A stretch of 13,613 bases of DNA from Acidobacteriota bacterium (GCA_030610025.1 JAUWSP010000016.1:1-13613), one strand, 5' to 3'. Shown: positions 1 to 10,286, numbered from the stretch's first letter. Numbers and translations: made by a program. Notes: generated by a model not told the origin, from the sequence alone.

Positions 1-833
1 AGAATGCGCAGCCCTGCTCCGGCGTCCCCTACTGCCAGCTCGAGAGTGGCCCGCCTCTCAGCTAGCGACCGGTTGTCGGGGTCCCGCGCAGAGAGGGCTG
101 CCACAGCTTTCAGCTCCGCCTCTGGATTGCGGGTGGCCTGGGCTACGGCCGCGGCCGACTCCAAGGTGAGCGTCTCCTCCGGGAGCCAGCTCTCCATTCG
201 ACCCAACTCTCGCGCGGCATCCTCCGCCCGGCCCTTCTGCAGGTCGTCCTCCACACGCTGAGCCAGGATCTGGACCACGCGAGACCGGAGCTCTGCCGTC
301 TTTCCCCTGGCTGCCCGACTCTGGCTCGCGATGTTCTGATAGGCCCCGTAGGCGGAAACCAGGTCGTTCAGCTTTTCGGAGCTACGGCCGAGCAATAGCT
401 GCCAGGCGACGTATCTCGAAAGATCTACCTCCTGCGGCATCAGAAGCTCCGCCGCTCCGCTGAAGTCTCCATCCAGGAAAGCCACCTGGGCGGCCAGCAC
501 GGTCGCCAGGTGGGAATCAGGGTCGCGAGTCAAGAGCTGATGGCTCAGGGAGAGCGCTGGATCACGCTTTGCCTCCAGGATCAGCTCTTCGAAGGCCTCG
601 TCGACCCGTTGACCCTCAGCGGGTCTCATGACGAGTGGATAACCCGTGCTAGGTGCCACGAGGAACCGTCGGTCCTCGTCGGGCAGACTCGGGCCGGCCG
701 CTGGTTTGCCGGCACCCGCACAACTGCTGATCAACGCCAGCAGAACTGCCGACCCCAACAGCCCAGCGGTCGCGGATGCGGCCTGGACAGACCTACTCCT
801 CAGAGCTATCCGTTTCAACGGAGACCACACCAT
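1..833 (-). CDS. TPR-like putative lipoprotein, 3' end off the window
   Basis: An open frame of 277 codons reads from an ATG at 833 off the left edge, so the C-terminus is missing. Residues 24-35 are a hydrophobic stretch ending in the lipobox I35-S36-S37-C38, after a basic N-terminal region, which fits a type II signal peptide and a membrane-anchored periplasmic product. The mature part is alanine- and leucine-rich with helical pairs such as LAAQVAFLDGDFSGAAELL, which looks like tetratricopeptide repeats, but no exact repeat can be delimited. The start is uncertain: ATG 833 has a poor ribosome site and overlaps hfq by 41 bp. An in-frame TTG at 818 gives a more typical MKRIAL signal sequence and is a good alternative. 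Its role is unknown; TPR lipoproteins usually act as scaffolds or in envelope assembly. I am confident it is a real gene and only moderately sure of the TPR call. Confidence 0.72.
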   Translation of the reverse strand, partial: MVWSPLKRIALRSRSVQAASATAGLLGSAVLLALISSCAGAGKPAAGPSLPDEDRRFLVAPSTGYPLVMRPAEGQRVDEAFEELILEAKRDPALSLSHQLLTRDPDSHLATVLAAQVAFLDGDFSGAAELLMPQEVDLSRYVAWQLLLGRSSEKLNDLVSAYGAYQNIASQSRAARGKTAELRSRVVQILAQRVEDDLQKGRAEDAARELGRMESWLPEETLTLESAAAVAQATRNPEAELKAVAALSARDPDNRSLAERRATLELAVGDAGAGLRI

Positions 834-1008
834 GCTTGTAGACGAGGATTTCCTTCTCAGCGGTCTCGACCACGAGAGCGAACCGATCGAACCGCTTCAG
901 CTGACCCACGAGACGATCACCGGTCGTCAGTTGGACCGACACCGGCTGTTCCGCCTTCAGGGCCTGAAACAGGAACCCGTCCTGAATGTTGATTGTCGTC
1001 TTGGCCAT
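793..1008 (-). CDS. hfq: RNA chaperone Hfq
   Basis: This is a 71-residue Sm-like protein that forms hexameric rings and pairs small RNAs with mRNAs. The Sm1 part starts with the typical INIQDGFL (residues 6-13, with Q9 and D10 of the proximal RNA site). The strand pattern TGDRLVGQLKRFDRFALVVE follows, and the Sm2 signature V56-Y57-K58-H59 is intact. The C-terminal tail is very short, ending TDSSEE, unlike the long tail of enteric Hfq. The rim segment that is RRER in E. coli reads LKAE here, so the arginine patch is missing. The start at 1008 fits the family and has GGGGGTAGGAG directly upstream. The gene lies just after miaA, the classical order, but its first 92 bp overlap the end of the miaA frame. 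Confidence 0.95.
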   Translation of the reverse strand: MAKTTINIQDGFLFQALKAEQPVSVQLTTGDRLVGQLKRFDRFALVVETAEKEILVYKHGVVSVETDSSEE

Positions 1009-1939
1009 CTCCTACCCCCAAATCCTGCCGCGCGAGAAAGCTCCGGATCGCCTGGCTCGCGGCCTCCGGATCCTCGGCTGAAAACCAGCTGACGTCTCTT
1101 TCTTTGCGGAACCAGGTCAATTGCCGTTTGGCGAAGCGGCGAGTTGCTCGAATGGTCTCCTCGGTAGCCTCTTCCAGCGAAACCTCACCGGCGAGATGCG
1201 CGGCCAACTCCCGGTATCCAATCGCCTGGAACGCCGGGTCCCGAGGGCTCCACCCACGGTTCAGCAGCTGTTCCACCTCCCCAACCCACCCGGCTTCGAT
1301 CATGCGATGGACCCGGTGCGCGATGCGATCGTACAAGAGCCTCCTCTCCAGGGTCAATCCGACGCGGACCGCTTCGAGTCTGCTGCCGTCGATAGGCGGT
1401 TCCAAATGCCATTCAGACAGGGGTCGGCCGGTGGATATCGCCACCTCCAGGGCCCGCAGAACTCGCTGGGTGTCCCCTGAAAGCAGGCGCCCTGCTGTCT
1501 CCGGATCCAACTCCCCGAGCTCGGTCCGGAGAGAGTCGAGGCCCTCCCGCTCCAACCGCTGCCGGAGGTCCTCGCGAACTCCGGGACGGACCTTCGGTAT
1601 GGAGCTGAGACCGTCCAGGAGCGCACGGAGATAGAAACCGCTCCCCCCCACGACGATCGGCACCCTCCCTCGCACTTCCACTTCGCCGATGGCGGACCTG
1701 GCGCGTCGTGCGAACTCTCCAGCGGAGAACTCCTCATCCGGCTCCAGGATGTCGATCAGGTGATGGGGGACCAAAGCTCGTTCCTCGAGGGTCGGCTTCG
1801 CGGTTCCGATCTCGAGCCCCCGATAGGCCTGTAGCGAATCGGCGTTCACGATCTCACCGTCCAGCCACCTGGCCGATCGCAGGCCAACTTCGGTCTTGCC
1901 TACCGCCGTGGGTCCCAGAATGACGACAATCGGAGACAT
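917..1939 (-). CDS. miaA: tRNA dimethylallyltransferase MiaA
   Basis: MiaA transfers a dimethylallyl group to N6 of A37 in tRNAs that read codons starting with U, the first step of ms2i6A formation in the cytoplasm. The P-loop GPTAVGKT is at residues 9-16. NADSLQAYRGLEIGTAKP (residues 32-49) carries the catalytic Asp34 and the tRNA-binding loop. HHLID, the GGSGFYLRALLDGL segment, D-x-x-R-x-x-RALEV and the terminal RRFAKRQLTWFRK are all present. At 340 residues it is longer than the usual 300-315. The surplus is a glycine-, glutamate- and aspartate-rich tail of about 30 residues encoded inside hfq in another frame. The start at 1939 lies 60 bp after the comEC stop with a weak ribosome site, so the gene is probably cotranscribed with comEC. 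Confidence 0.95.
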   Translation of the reverse strand: MSPIVVILGPTAVGKTEVGLRSARWLDGEIVNADSLQAYRGLEIGTAKPTLEERALVPHHLIDILEPDEEFSAGEFARRARSAIGEVEVRGRVPIVVGGSGFYLRALLDGLSSIPKVRPGVREDLRQRLEREGLDSLRTELGELDPETAGRLLSGDTQRVLRALEVAISTGRPLSEWHLEPPIDGSRLEAVRVGLTLERRLLYDRIAHRVHRMIEAGWVGEVEQLLNRGWSPRDPAFQAIGYRELAAHLAGEVSLEEATEETIRATRRFAKRQLTWFRKERDVSWFSAEDPEAASQAIRSFLARQDLGVGDGQDDNQHSGRVPVSGPEGGTAGVGPTDDR

Positions 1940-1999
1940 ATCGAAAGTGTACCGCGTCGTCAGCGTCGACTCCCGGCAGCCGTGTCCTGTCGATCCGAG

Positions 2000-4249
2000 C
2001 TACCTCGGCTGCTTTGGCGAACCCGGCAGAGTGATCTTCAGGGCCCCGGTCTCTCCGATCTCTAGTCTGACAAGGCCCTGCTGGTCCGTTCGGAGGATCA
2101 GCGCACCACGGTCCTCGAGGCGTTTCATCACCTCCATCGATGGGTGTCCATAACGGTTCTGAATCCCGGCAGATACCAGGGCGAGGACTGGCTGAGTGTG
2201 ATCGAGCCACTCGACGATCGAAGATGTACGGCTTCCGTGATGGGCAATCTTGAGTACATCCACGCTACGAGTAGCCTCCGGATAGGCCTTCAAGATCGCG
2301 CGCTCGGCGGACGCCTCAATATCGCCAGTCAGCAGGACACTACGACCCTGGAACCTCGCCAATAGCACCAGCGACCGGTCATTCACGCCACGCCTCTGCC
2401 CAGGCCGAGGGTTCAACACCTGCAATTCCCACCTACCCACCCGAAAATCGTCTCCTGCCCACAGGCTGCGAACTCTGACTCCTGGCAAACCCAGGAGATT
2501 CGCCACGCATCCTTCCGGTCTCCAACCCGAAGCACTCCACACTTCGTTGACTGGGAGAAAGGAGGCTATTTCGACCAGGCCCCCGCAGTGATCCAGATCG
2601 GGGTGGCTCAGCAGGAGGCCATCGAGCCGTCTGACACCCAGGCTAGCCAGCACTGGAAGGAGAACCCGACTCCCGATATCGGCACGCCTCCAGCCCCCAC
2701 CGTCGAGTAGTACGGCCGCATTTCCGTCCCTCAGGAGGATCGACTCTCCCTGGCCCACATCCAATAGAGCCAACACCCCTGACTCCCCCACTGTCCGACC
2801 GGCAAAAACCAGGACTACGAGACCGAAACCTGCAGCGAGGGCAATGGGCTTGCGCTCAGCCAGGATTCCAAGCAGCAACAGTCCCATGACAGCCGCTTCG
2901 AAAAACCCCCAGTCGACGATGATCGGCCTCGTCACAGAGGGACGAAGCTGAGACACGCCCCAGAAAGGCAAGGCTGCGAAATCGAGGAGGAAGAACAGCT
3001 TCACGGCCAGGCCGTCGGCCACGAGCGCGATGAGGCTCCAGAGAGCTGCAATTCCCAGAGCCATCGCGGTCCAGGGGATCGCCACCAGGTTCCATATAGG
3101 TGAGAGAGGGGTAAAGAGGTGGAACTTCGGTATCGCCCAGGGTAGCGTGCCCAATTGCGCCCCGACAGTCACGCTGAGCGAGCGAGCCAGCCAGCCCGGC
3201 AGGCTTCGCCAGCGCCTCTCGAGGATTGGCGACAACACGAAGATTCCCGCCGTCGCCGAGACCGTCAGTCGGAAGCCGAGGTCGTCGATCAAACCAGGGC
3301 TCATGGCGATCATCAACGCCGAGATGGCCACCAGCGTATTGCCTGGAAGCGGCAAACGTCTCAACCCCAGTGAGCACCAGACTCCGATCAGCATGAAGCA
3401 CGCTCTGATCAGAGAGGGGCGCGGCCCGACAAACAGGAGGTAGCCGCTCGCCAAAGCCATGACCAGCACAGATCGAACACCCAGCGGAAGGCGAAAGGTC
3501 AGGGCCAGGACCATTCCCGCCAGCAGCCCCACATGAAGACCGGATAGGGCAATCAGGTGTGAGAGACCACAAGCCTGCAGTCCCCTTTTCCATGCACTGG
3601 GGAGGCTCCAACTCTCCCCGAGTACCAGCGCTCGAATCAGGTACGAGCCTGGGGATTCCGCGACCTCCTGTCCTTCGATCACCCTTAGAAGCCGCCCTCG
3701 TACCTGGCCAGAGCGACGGTGGGCCGCCGGAAGGAATCCCGAGCTCGGCAATGGATCGACAAAATGCGTCGACTTCGCATAGATCCGCCATCCAGGATGT
3801 GCAATCGGAGCTCCGTTCGCCAGGGGTGCTGGTCGTTTCAAATACCCTCGGATCCTCAGCCGGTACGAGTCCGGTGGCTTCGATCCCACCGGTAGCGAGA
3901 TCACCGCTCGCCCCCTCCAGGCTCGGACATGCCTTCCCTCGCGGAGCCACTCCCCTCGCACGGCTACCGAGGTGCCATCCGGCGCTCGACTCCAGTGCCC
4001 GTCGAGATGAGCAACCAGAACAACTGGCGAATCAGGATCGGGGCTCCAAGCCTCTGGACTCACCCATCCACCCAGGAGACCTAGAGCCAAGCCCGACACT
4101 ACGCATCTGATCTTGGCGTCCAGAGCCAAGCCGAGGCCCAGCAGCGCTACAGCGCAAGGGATGCTCCGACCGACTCCTGGATCTGAGAGGAACACCCCCA
4201 GAAAACAGCCTAGAGATGCCGGCACTGCCGGCCACAGAGTGGGCTTCAC
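2000..4249 (-). CDS. comEC: ComEC/Rec2-family DNA uptake channel
   Basis: This 749-residue integral membrane protein is predicted to carry single-stranded DNA across the inner membrane during natural transformation. It has the full three-part layout: an N-terminal membrane/DUF4131-type region; the Competence domain with HLIALSGLHVGLLAG and PSLIRACFM among many hydrophobic segments; and a C-terminal metallo-beta-lactamase-like domain. In the last, LDVGQG is at 496-501, HPDLDHCGG starts at 549, LLTGDIE follows and HHGSRTSS starts at 670. The metal ligands are intact, so nuclease activity is plausible. The start is GTG at 4249, fixed by an in-frame TGA shortly upstream, with no clear Shine-Dalgarno. 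A hairpin and a run of eight G lie just before it. No comEA, comF or pilus genes are in the window, so natural competence is an inference. Confidence 0.93.
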   Translation of the reverse strand: MKPTLWPAVPASLGCFLGVFLSDPGVGRSIPCAVALLGLGLALDAKIRCVVSGLALGLLGGWVSPEAWSPDPDSPVVLVAHLDGHWSRAPDGTSVAVRGEWLREGRHVRAWRGRAVISLPVGSKPPDSYRLRIRGYLKRPAPLANGAPIAHPGWRIYAKSTHFVDPLPSSGFLPAAHRRSGQVRGRLLRVIEGQEVAESPGSYLIRALVLGESWSLPSAWKRGLQACGLSHLIALSGLHVGLLAGMVLALTFRLPLGVRSVLVMALASGYLLFVGPRPSLIRACFMLIGVWCSLGLRRLPLPGNTLVAISALMIAMSPGLIDDLGFRLTVSATAGIFVLSPILERRWRSLPGWLARSLSVTVGAQLGTLPWAIPKFHLFTPLSPIWNLVAIPWTAMALGIAALWSLIALVADGLAVKLFFLLDFAALPFWGVSQLRPSVTRPIIVDWGFFEAAVMGLLLLGILAERKPIALAAGFGLVVLVFAGRTVGESGVLALLDVGQGESILLRDGNAAVLLDGGGWRRADIGSRVLLPVLASLGVRRLDGLLLSHPDLDHCGGLVEIASFLPVNEVWSASGWRPEGCVANLLGLPGVRVRSLWAGDDFRVGRWELQVLNPRPGQRRGVNDRSLVLLARFQGRSVLLTGDIEASAERAILKAYPEATRSVDVLKIAHHGSRTSSIVEWLDHTQPVLALVSAGIQNRYGHPSMEVMKRLEDRGALILRTDQQGLVRLEIGETGALKITLPGSPKQPR

Positions 4250-4274
4250 ACGACTGATGACGGAGCCCCCCCCG

Positions 4275-4303
4275 CCGATCTTTCAGAAGTTCCTGGAGAT
4301 CGG
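4275..4303 (-). other. Perfect 7-bp inverted repeat (RNA hairpin) before comEC
   Basis: On the minus strand, CCGATCT pairs with AGATCGG across 15 nt, and CAG/CTG inside the loop can extend the stem. Eight G (4266-4273 on the minus strand) follow after one C, and the comEC GTG starts 25 nt beyond the stem. There is no U-tract, so it is not a classical Rho-independent terminator. It could be an intra-operon attenuator, an mRNA-processing site or chance. Confidence 0.35.
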
Positions 4304-4315
4304 GTCGTCTATCGG

Positions 4316-4996
4316 TCAGGAGGGACTGTCGCGATCGACCGAAAGCGCTTCGGGGGAGAACAGCGACAAGAGCGGTAGGCCGGCCACGTCGCGAAGCAGC
4401 CCCCGCTGGACTCGATACCGAGCGAGCTCGATCTCTTCCTCCGGGAGTCGACCGCGGAGATTGGCGAAAGCTTCGTCCATTCTGGCCGCCAGCCGCTCTC
4501 GCTCTGACGACACCAGGGATGTTTCGGCGGCAGCCAGGAGCCGGGTATCCAGCTCGGTCAGCGCACCCTCCACTTCGTCGGAGGTGCCGGTCAGGTTCCG
4601 AATCCGCTCTGCCCACTCGTCTCGATTCGGCAGCGTCTCGGGCAGACTGGCAGCCAGGGCCTCGAGTCGAGCTTCGACGTCCATCGAGGCGGCAGGTTTA
4701 CGCGCCCCCCCGGCCTCCACCTCCAGGACTGCATTCCAGGCCTTCCAGACCGCTTCCGAGGTGTAGCGAAGGCTCTGGATACGGCCTCGCGAACCTCGCT
4801 CACTCCGGCGGGCGAAAACAGTCTCCAGCGTGTGGCATACAAGCTCCAGTGGGATGCCGGCCTCGAACCACTCGTTGGCCACCTGCCAGTCCGTCGGTGA
4901 AAGAAGCAGCGGCGCACCTCGGAGCCGGATGAAAAGCCCCTCGATTGCTTCGAAGTAGCCCTGAACCCCTCCGGCAGGCTTATCGATTTCGGTCAT
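4316..4996 (-). CDS. Uncharacterised 226-aa protein coupled to coaX
   Basis: I do not recognise a named family. The N-terminal third (about residues 14-80) is a compact helical unit with a striking pattern: F22-x-R-x-R-G-A-P, L-S33-P-x-D-W37, W43-F-E-A-G-I-P-L50, a valine/leucine helix ending at F61, then I73-x-S-L-R-Y78. It resembles conserved hypothetical proteins of deltaproteobacteria and acidobacteria as I remember them; I have no stronger basis than that. The remainder (about 95-226) is rich in E, R, A and L, predicted helical and possibly coiled coil, with no signal peptide or membrane segment, so probably cytoplasmic. The start ATG overlaps the coaX stop by 17 bp, which implies translational coupling. 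A role linked to coenzyme A or biotin supply is only a guess from the neighbours. Confidence 0.8.
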   Translation of the reverse strand: MTEIDKPAGGVQGYFEAIEGLFIRLRGAPLLLSPTDWQVANEWFEAGIPLELVCHTLETVFARRSERGSRGRIQSLRYTSEAVWKAWNAVLEVEAGGARKPAASMDVEARLEALAASLPETLPNRDEWAERIRNLTGTSDEVEGALTELDTRLLAAAETSLVSSERERLAARMDEAFANLRGRLPEEEIELARYRVQRGLLRDVAGLPLLSLFSPEALSVDRDSPS

Positions 4997-5759
4997 AGAT
5001 CATCTTCAGGCCCAGCAGGGTCAGCTGCGGATTGACCTCGTGGATGAACTCCGAGCCGCTGGCGATCAGGTCCGCCTCACCCCCCGTCCCGACGACTCGG
5101 GTACCTTCCCCCAACTCTTTGATCAAACGCGCGAGAATGCCATCGACGAGCCCTACATAGCCGTAGTACAGCCCTGACTGCATCGCACCCGCCGTGTTGC
5201 GTCCGACGAGATGTTTCGGCCGTCTCAGATCGATCTGGTAAAGGCGTGAAGCGTGGGAGAAAAGCGCCTCCGCCGAGATTCCGAGTCCTGGGGCGATGAC
5301 GCCACCGGCGTACTCTCCTTCTGCGTTGACCACATCGAAAGTCGTCGCTGTCCAGAAGTCCGCCACGATCACCGGCGCCCCATAGAGCTCCCGGGCCGCC
5401 AAACCGTTGACGATCCGATCCGCACCGACCTCTGTCGGGTTCTCATATCGGATGGACAGCCCTGTCTTTACACCGGGCTCCACGAAGAGGGGTTCCTGAT
5501 GAAAGTACCGCTTGGAGAGCACCTCGAAGGTCAGGTTCAGAGGCGGCACAACCGAACAGATGATGACTCCCGTGGCCTCCGCCGGATTCAGCTTCGCCGC
5601 ATCCATCAACGGCAGCAAGAGAGATGCATACTCGTCGGCCGTACGATCGATATTCGTGGAGAATCGAAAGTCGCGCAGAATCTCCTCTCCACCAAACACA
5701 CCACACACCGTGTTCGTGTTCCCTACGTCGACGACGATCAGCAGATCTTCATGACTCAT
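4980..5759 (-). CDS. coaX: Type III pantothenate kinase with an altered ATP motif
   Basis: CoaX phosphorylates pantothenate, the first step of coenzyme A synthesis, and belongs to the ASKHA (sugar kinase/Hsc70/actin) fold. VDVGNTNT at 10-17 is the phosphate-1 motif. SVVPPL, VEPGVKTG and GADRIVNGLAARELYG (112-127, with Asp114 and Arg115) fit the family, as do GEYAGGVIAPG, YYGYVGLVDG and VVGTGG. Length (259 residues) is normal. The oddity is the phosphate-2 motif: D134-F-W136-T-A-T-T-F-D, where glycine is expected in place of W136. The codon is TGG at 5352-5354, one base from GGG. The ATG at 5759 was chosen because GGGGAG precedes it and it fits the family N-terminus; a longer frame exists but runs through birA. 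It overlaps birA by 11 bp and the next gene by 17 bp. Confidence 0.93.
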   Translation of the reverse strand: MSHEDLLIVVDVGNTNTVCGVFGGEEILRDFRFSTNIDRTADEYASLLLPLMDAAKLNPAEATGVIICSVVPPLNLTFEVLSKRYFHQEPLFVEPGVKTGLSIRYENPTEVGADRIVNGLAARELYGAPVIVADFWTATTFDVVNAEGEYAGGVIAPGLGISAEALFSHASRLYQIDLRRPKHLVGRNTAGAMQSGLYYGYVGLVDGILARLIKELGEGTRVVGTGGEADLIASGSEFIHEVNPQLTLLGLKMIYDRNR

Positions 5760-6555
5760 GGCTCTCCCCTGTCCACTCCTCGATGGCCTCTCCGGCGCTG
5801 AGGCGGATCTCTCCGCGGTCACTCTGCAAGACGAGGAAACCTCGGTCATCGACACCTGAGAAAGTTCCCTTCTGCACATCCTCTCCAACGCGAAACTGAA
5901 GAGTATCGCCCGGTCGGTGGGCGCTCAACTCTCGGAACCGGGCCACGGCGTAGGTCATCTCTCCGAGGTGACTCAGTTCCTCCTCGATCCCACACACGAG
6001 CTCGGAGATCACTTCCGGAAGAGGTGGCAGTTCTCGAGCGACTTCGCTCATCGCGATCCCACCGACCTTCGAGACCGCCTCGCTCCCACCGTAGTTTACG
6101 CCGACGCCGATCACAGCCGCCGGGCGCACAGCCCCTCGAGTGACGGACTCGATCAAGATGCCGCCGATCTTGCGCCCCGAGACCATCAGATCATTGGGCC
6201 ACTTCAGACTGCAGAAGCACCCCGAGATCTCTGCAACCGCCCGAGCGAGGCCCACGCTCACCAGGAGCGGCAGACTCGCCAGGTCGCCGGGCCCGGAGGC
6301 GCCGACAACCCAGGATAGATAGGCACCCTGCTCCGGCAAGCTGACCCAGGCCTTCCCCAATCGCCCCCGGCCCGATCGCTGTTGCAACGCGATGACAACC
6401 ATCCTTGGTGGCGGAGATCCTCGATCCATGCAGAGCTTCACGAGCCGCAGTGCCAGGCTGTTCGTCGAATCGGTGCTCTCCAGCAGAATCCGATTGCGAG
6501 TCAGCAACCCGGCGCGCCGGTCGAGCGCTTCATTGAGCCGGCTGAGAATCATCAT
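5749..6555 (-). CDS. birA: Biotin--[acetyl-CoA-carboxylase] ligase
   Basis: This cytoplasmic enzyme activates biotin as biotinyl-AMP and attaches it to the carrier lysine of acetyl-CoA carboxylase and related enzymes. The 268 residues contain the ST(N) motif near 30-32, the biotin/adenylate loop GRGRLGKAW (62-70), KWPND with catalytic Lys118 (118-122), KIGGILIE (129-136) and GVGVNYG. A small C-terminal SH3-like segment ends the protein. There is no N-terminal helix-turn-helix domain, so it is a monofunctional class I ligase and not a repressor. GAGGGTGA precedes two consecutive ATG codons, so either 6555 or 6552 may be used. It follows valS by 69 bp with no convincing promoter and overlaps coaX by 11 bp. 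Confidence 0.95.
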   Translation of the reverse strand: MMILSRLNEALDRRAGLLTRNRILLESTDSTNSLALRLVKLCMDRGSPPPRMVVIALQQRSGRGRLGKAWVSLPEQGAYLSWVVGASGPGDLASLPLLVSVGLARAVAEISGCFCSLKWPNDLMVSGRKIGGILIESVTRGAVRPAAVIGVGVNYGGSEAVSKVGGIAMSEVARELPPLPEVISELVCGIEEELSHLGEMTYAVARFRELSAHRPGDTLQFRVGEDVQKGTFSGVDDRGFLVLQSDRGEIRLSAGEAIEEWTGESHES

Positions 6556-6624
6556 TCACCCTCAGTGTGCCGTGCGGCTCATGAATCATGCGGGTTAGGG
6601 GGCTCAGCTTCGACTGGAGGCGGA

Positions 6625-9261
<2,637 letters not shown>

Positions 9262-9443
9262 CCGCTCCACCTCTCCACCTGGGAAGCAAACCATGCCGCC
9301 TGTTCGATCCTTACTACCTCGGCTCTGGCCGCCATCCGGACCAGCTCACCTGCGGCCCGTCGGAACCTCGGATCCTACTGTCACTCGAGGGAATTTGAGC
9401 TCAGCCTGTGTCGGAGACACGCTCGACCGGCTATCTACGCCGC
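9262..9443 (-). other. Intergenic spacer upstream of valS
   Basis: This 182-bp gap is one of the few long gaps in the window. I see no convincing -35/-10 pair and no T-box sequence. A small GTGTC-TCC-GACAC hairpin (9408-9420) sits shortly after the response-regulator stop but lacks a U-tract. A purine-rich GGTGGAGAGG next to valS is the probable ribosome site. Confidence 0.5.
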
Positions 9444-10226
9444 TCAGTCGACCTGACTTTCGAGCTCTCGAACACGATCCTTGATGACGATCTCAGCCAG
9501 ATCCGGAATCACATCCCAGGCGATCTCTCGCACGACGTCATCTCCCAGCAGCTCGATCAGCCGGCGGGCAATTCGATCTACGTCGGCGTCCGAGAGCGCC
9601 TCTGTCTGTTGGTTATCCATTTCCACCTGGACCTCCGTTTCTGGCTCGACAGTTCCTGCGAAGGCCCCCTCGTCCGCCGCTCCTTCGGTGCTCTCCTCGG
9701 CCCCGCTGATTTCGACCTCGAAGGACTGGACAGACCCCGATTCGTCGGTCGGATACTCCGTCACGACTGCCTCAAAGCCCGGAGAGTCCTGCTCCGCGCC
9801 CTGCTCCTCACCGCCACCTTCGTCCTCGACCGTGTGGAGCTCGAACGCTTGTTCGCCGTAGTCCTCGCGGCTCAACATTTCCTCCACGAGACGCACCAAC
9901 TCTTGAGAATCGAAGGGCTTCTTGAGATGCCCATCGGCACCGCACTCCTCCATCTCAGCGGCCTCGAAGGGCTCGAAGGTACCCACCAGCAGCAGTACGG
10001 GCACCTCCGGGTTGCGATCCTTTACGGCCCTACAGATCTCATAACCCGAGGCTCCAGGCATATGAATATCGGCAATAACGAGGTCCGCGGGCAGCTCTTC
10101 CAGTCGGCTCAAGGCGTCATCGCCGTTGCTGACAGAGGCTACGTCGTAGTCCCCCTCCATGAAGGTCAACTCCACGACCTTCTGAATCGTGAGGCTGTCA
10201 TCGGCCAAGAGAATCGTCTTGCTCAT
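9444..10226 (-). CDS. Receiver-domain response regulator with acidic linker and helical tail
   Basis: Residues 1 to about 118 are a CheY-like receiver with acidic pair D9-D10, phosphoacceptor D53 in VIADIHMPG and conserved K103 in LKKPF. The switch Thr/Ser position is unusual: after P76 the sequence is VLLLVGTFEPF, placing V81 where Thr is normal. Residues about 119-210 are a disordered-looking linker rich in E, D, G and S. The last 50 residues (211-260) form a distinct helical unit, DVDRIARRLIELL then VVREIAWDVIPDLAEIVIKDRV, similar to tails I associate with acidobacterial and myxobacterial receiver proteins. There is no DNA-binding or enzymatic output domain, so it probably acts by protein contact, perhaps in motility or polarity; that is inference. 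CTGGAG precedes the start by a good distance. No kinase is adjacent. Confidence 0.88.
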   Translation of the reverse strand: MSKTILLADDSLTIQKVVELTFMEGDYDVASVSNGDDALSRLEELPADLVIADIHMPGASGYEICRAVKDRNPEVPVLLLVGTFEPFEAAEMEECGADGHLKKPFDSQELVRLVEEMLSREDYGEQAFELHTVEDEGGGEEQGAEQDSPGFEAVVTEYPTDESGSVQSFEVEISGAEESTEGAADEGAFAGTVEPETEVQVEMDNQQTEALSDADVDRIARRLIELLGDDVVREIAWDVIPDLAEIVIKDRVRELESQVD

Positions 10227-10286
10227 AGGTACTCCAGGGTCATCCGGTCGCTATCGACGTGGTTTCAGGGCTTCTCGAGCCGCTCG

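Noticed and set aside
2856..3950. 364-codon minus-strand frame inside comEC
   Set aside because: It is an out-of-frame shadow of comEC; the comEC frame carries all the family motifs.
5760..5888. N-terminal extension of coaX by 43 residues
   Set aside because: It lies wholly within the birA coding region, is low in complexity, and the ATG at 5759 has a good ribosome site and family-typical N-terminus.
9408..9420. GTGTC/GACAC hairpin as a terminator of the response-regulator gene
   Set aside because: The stem is only 5 bp with a 3-nt loop and no U-tract follows.
9262..9443. T-box riboswitch upstream of valS
   Set aside because: No T-box TGGNACCGCG-like sequence or antiterminator structure was seen in this gap.
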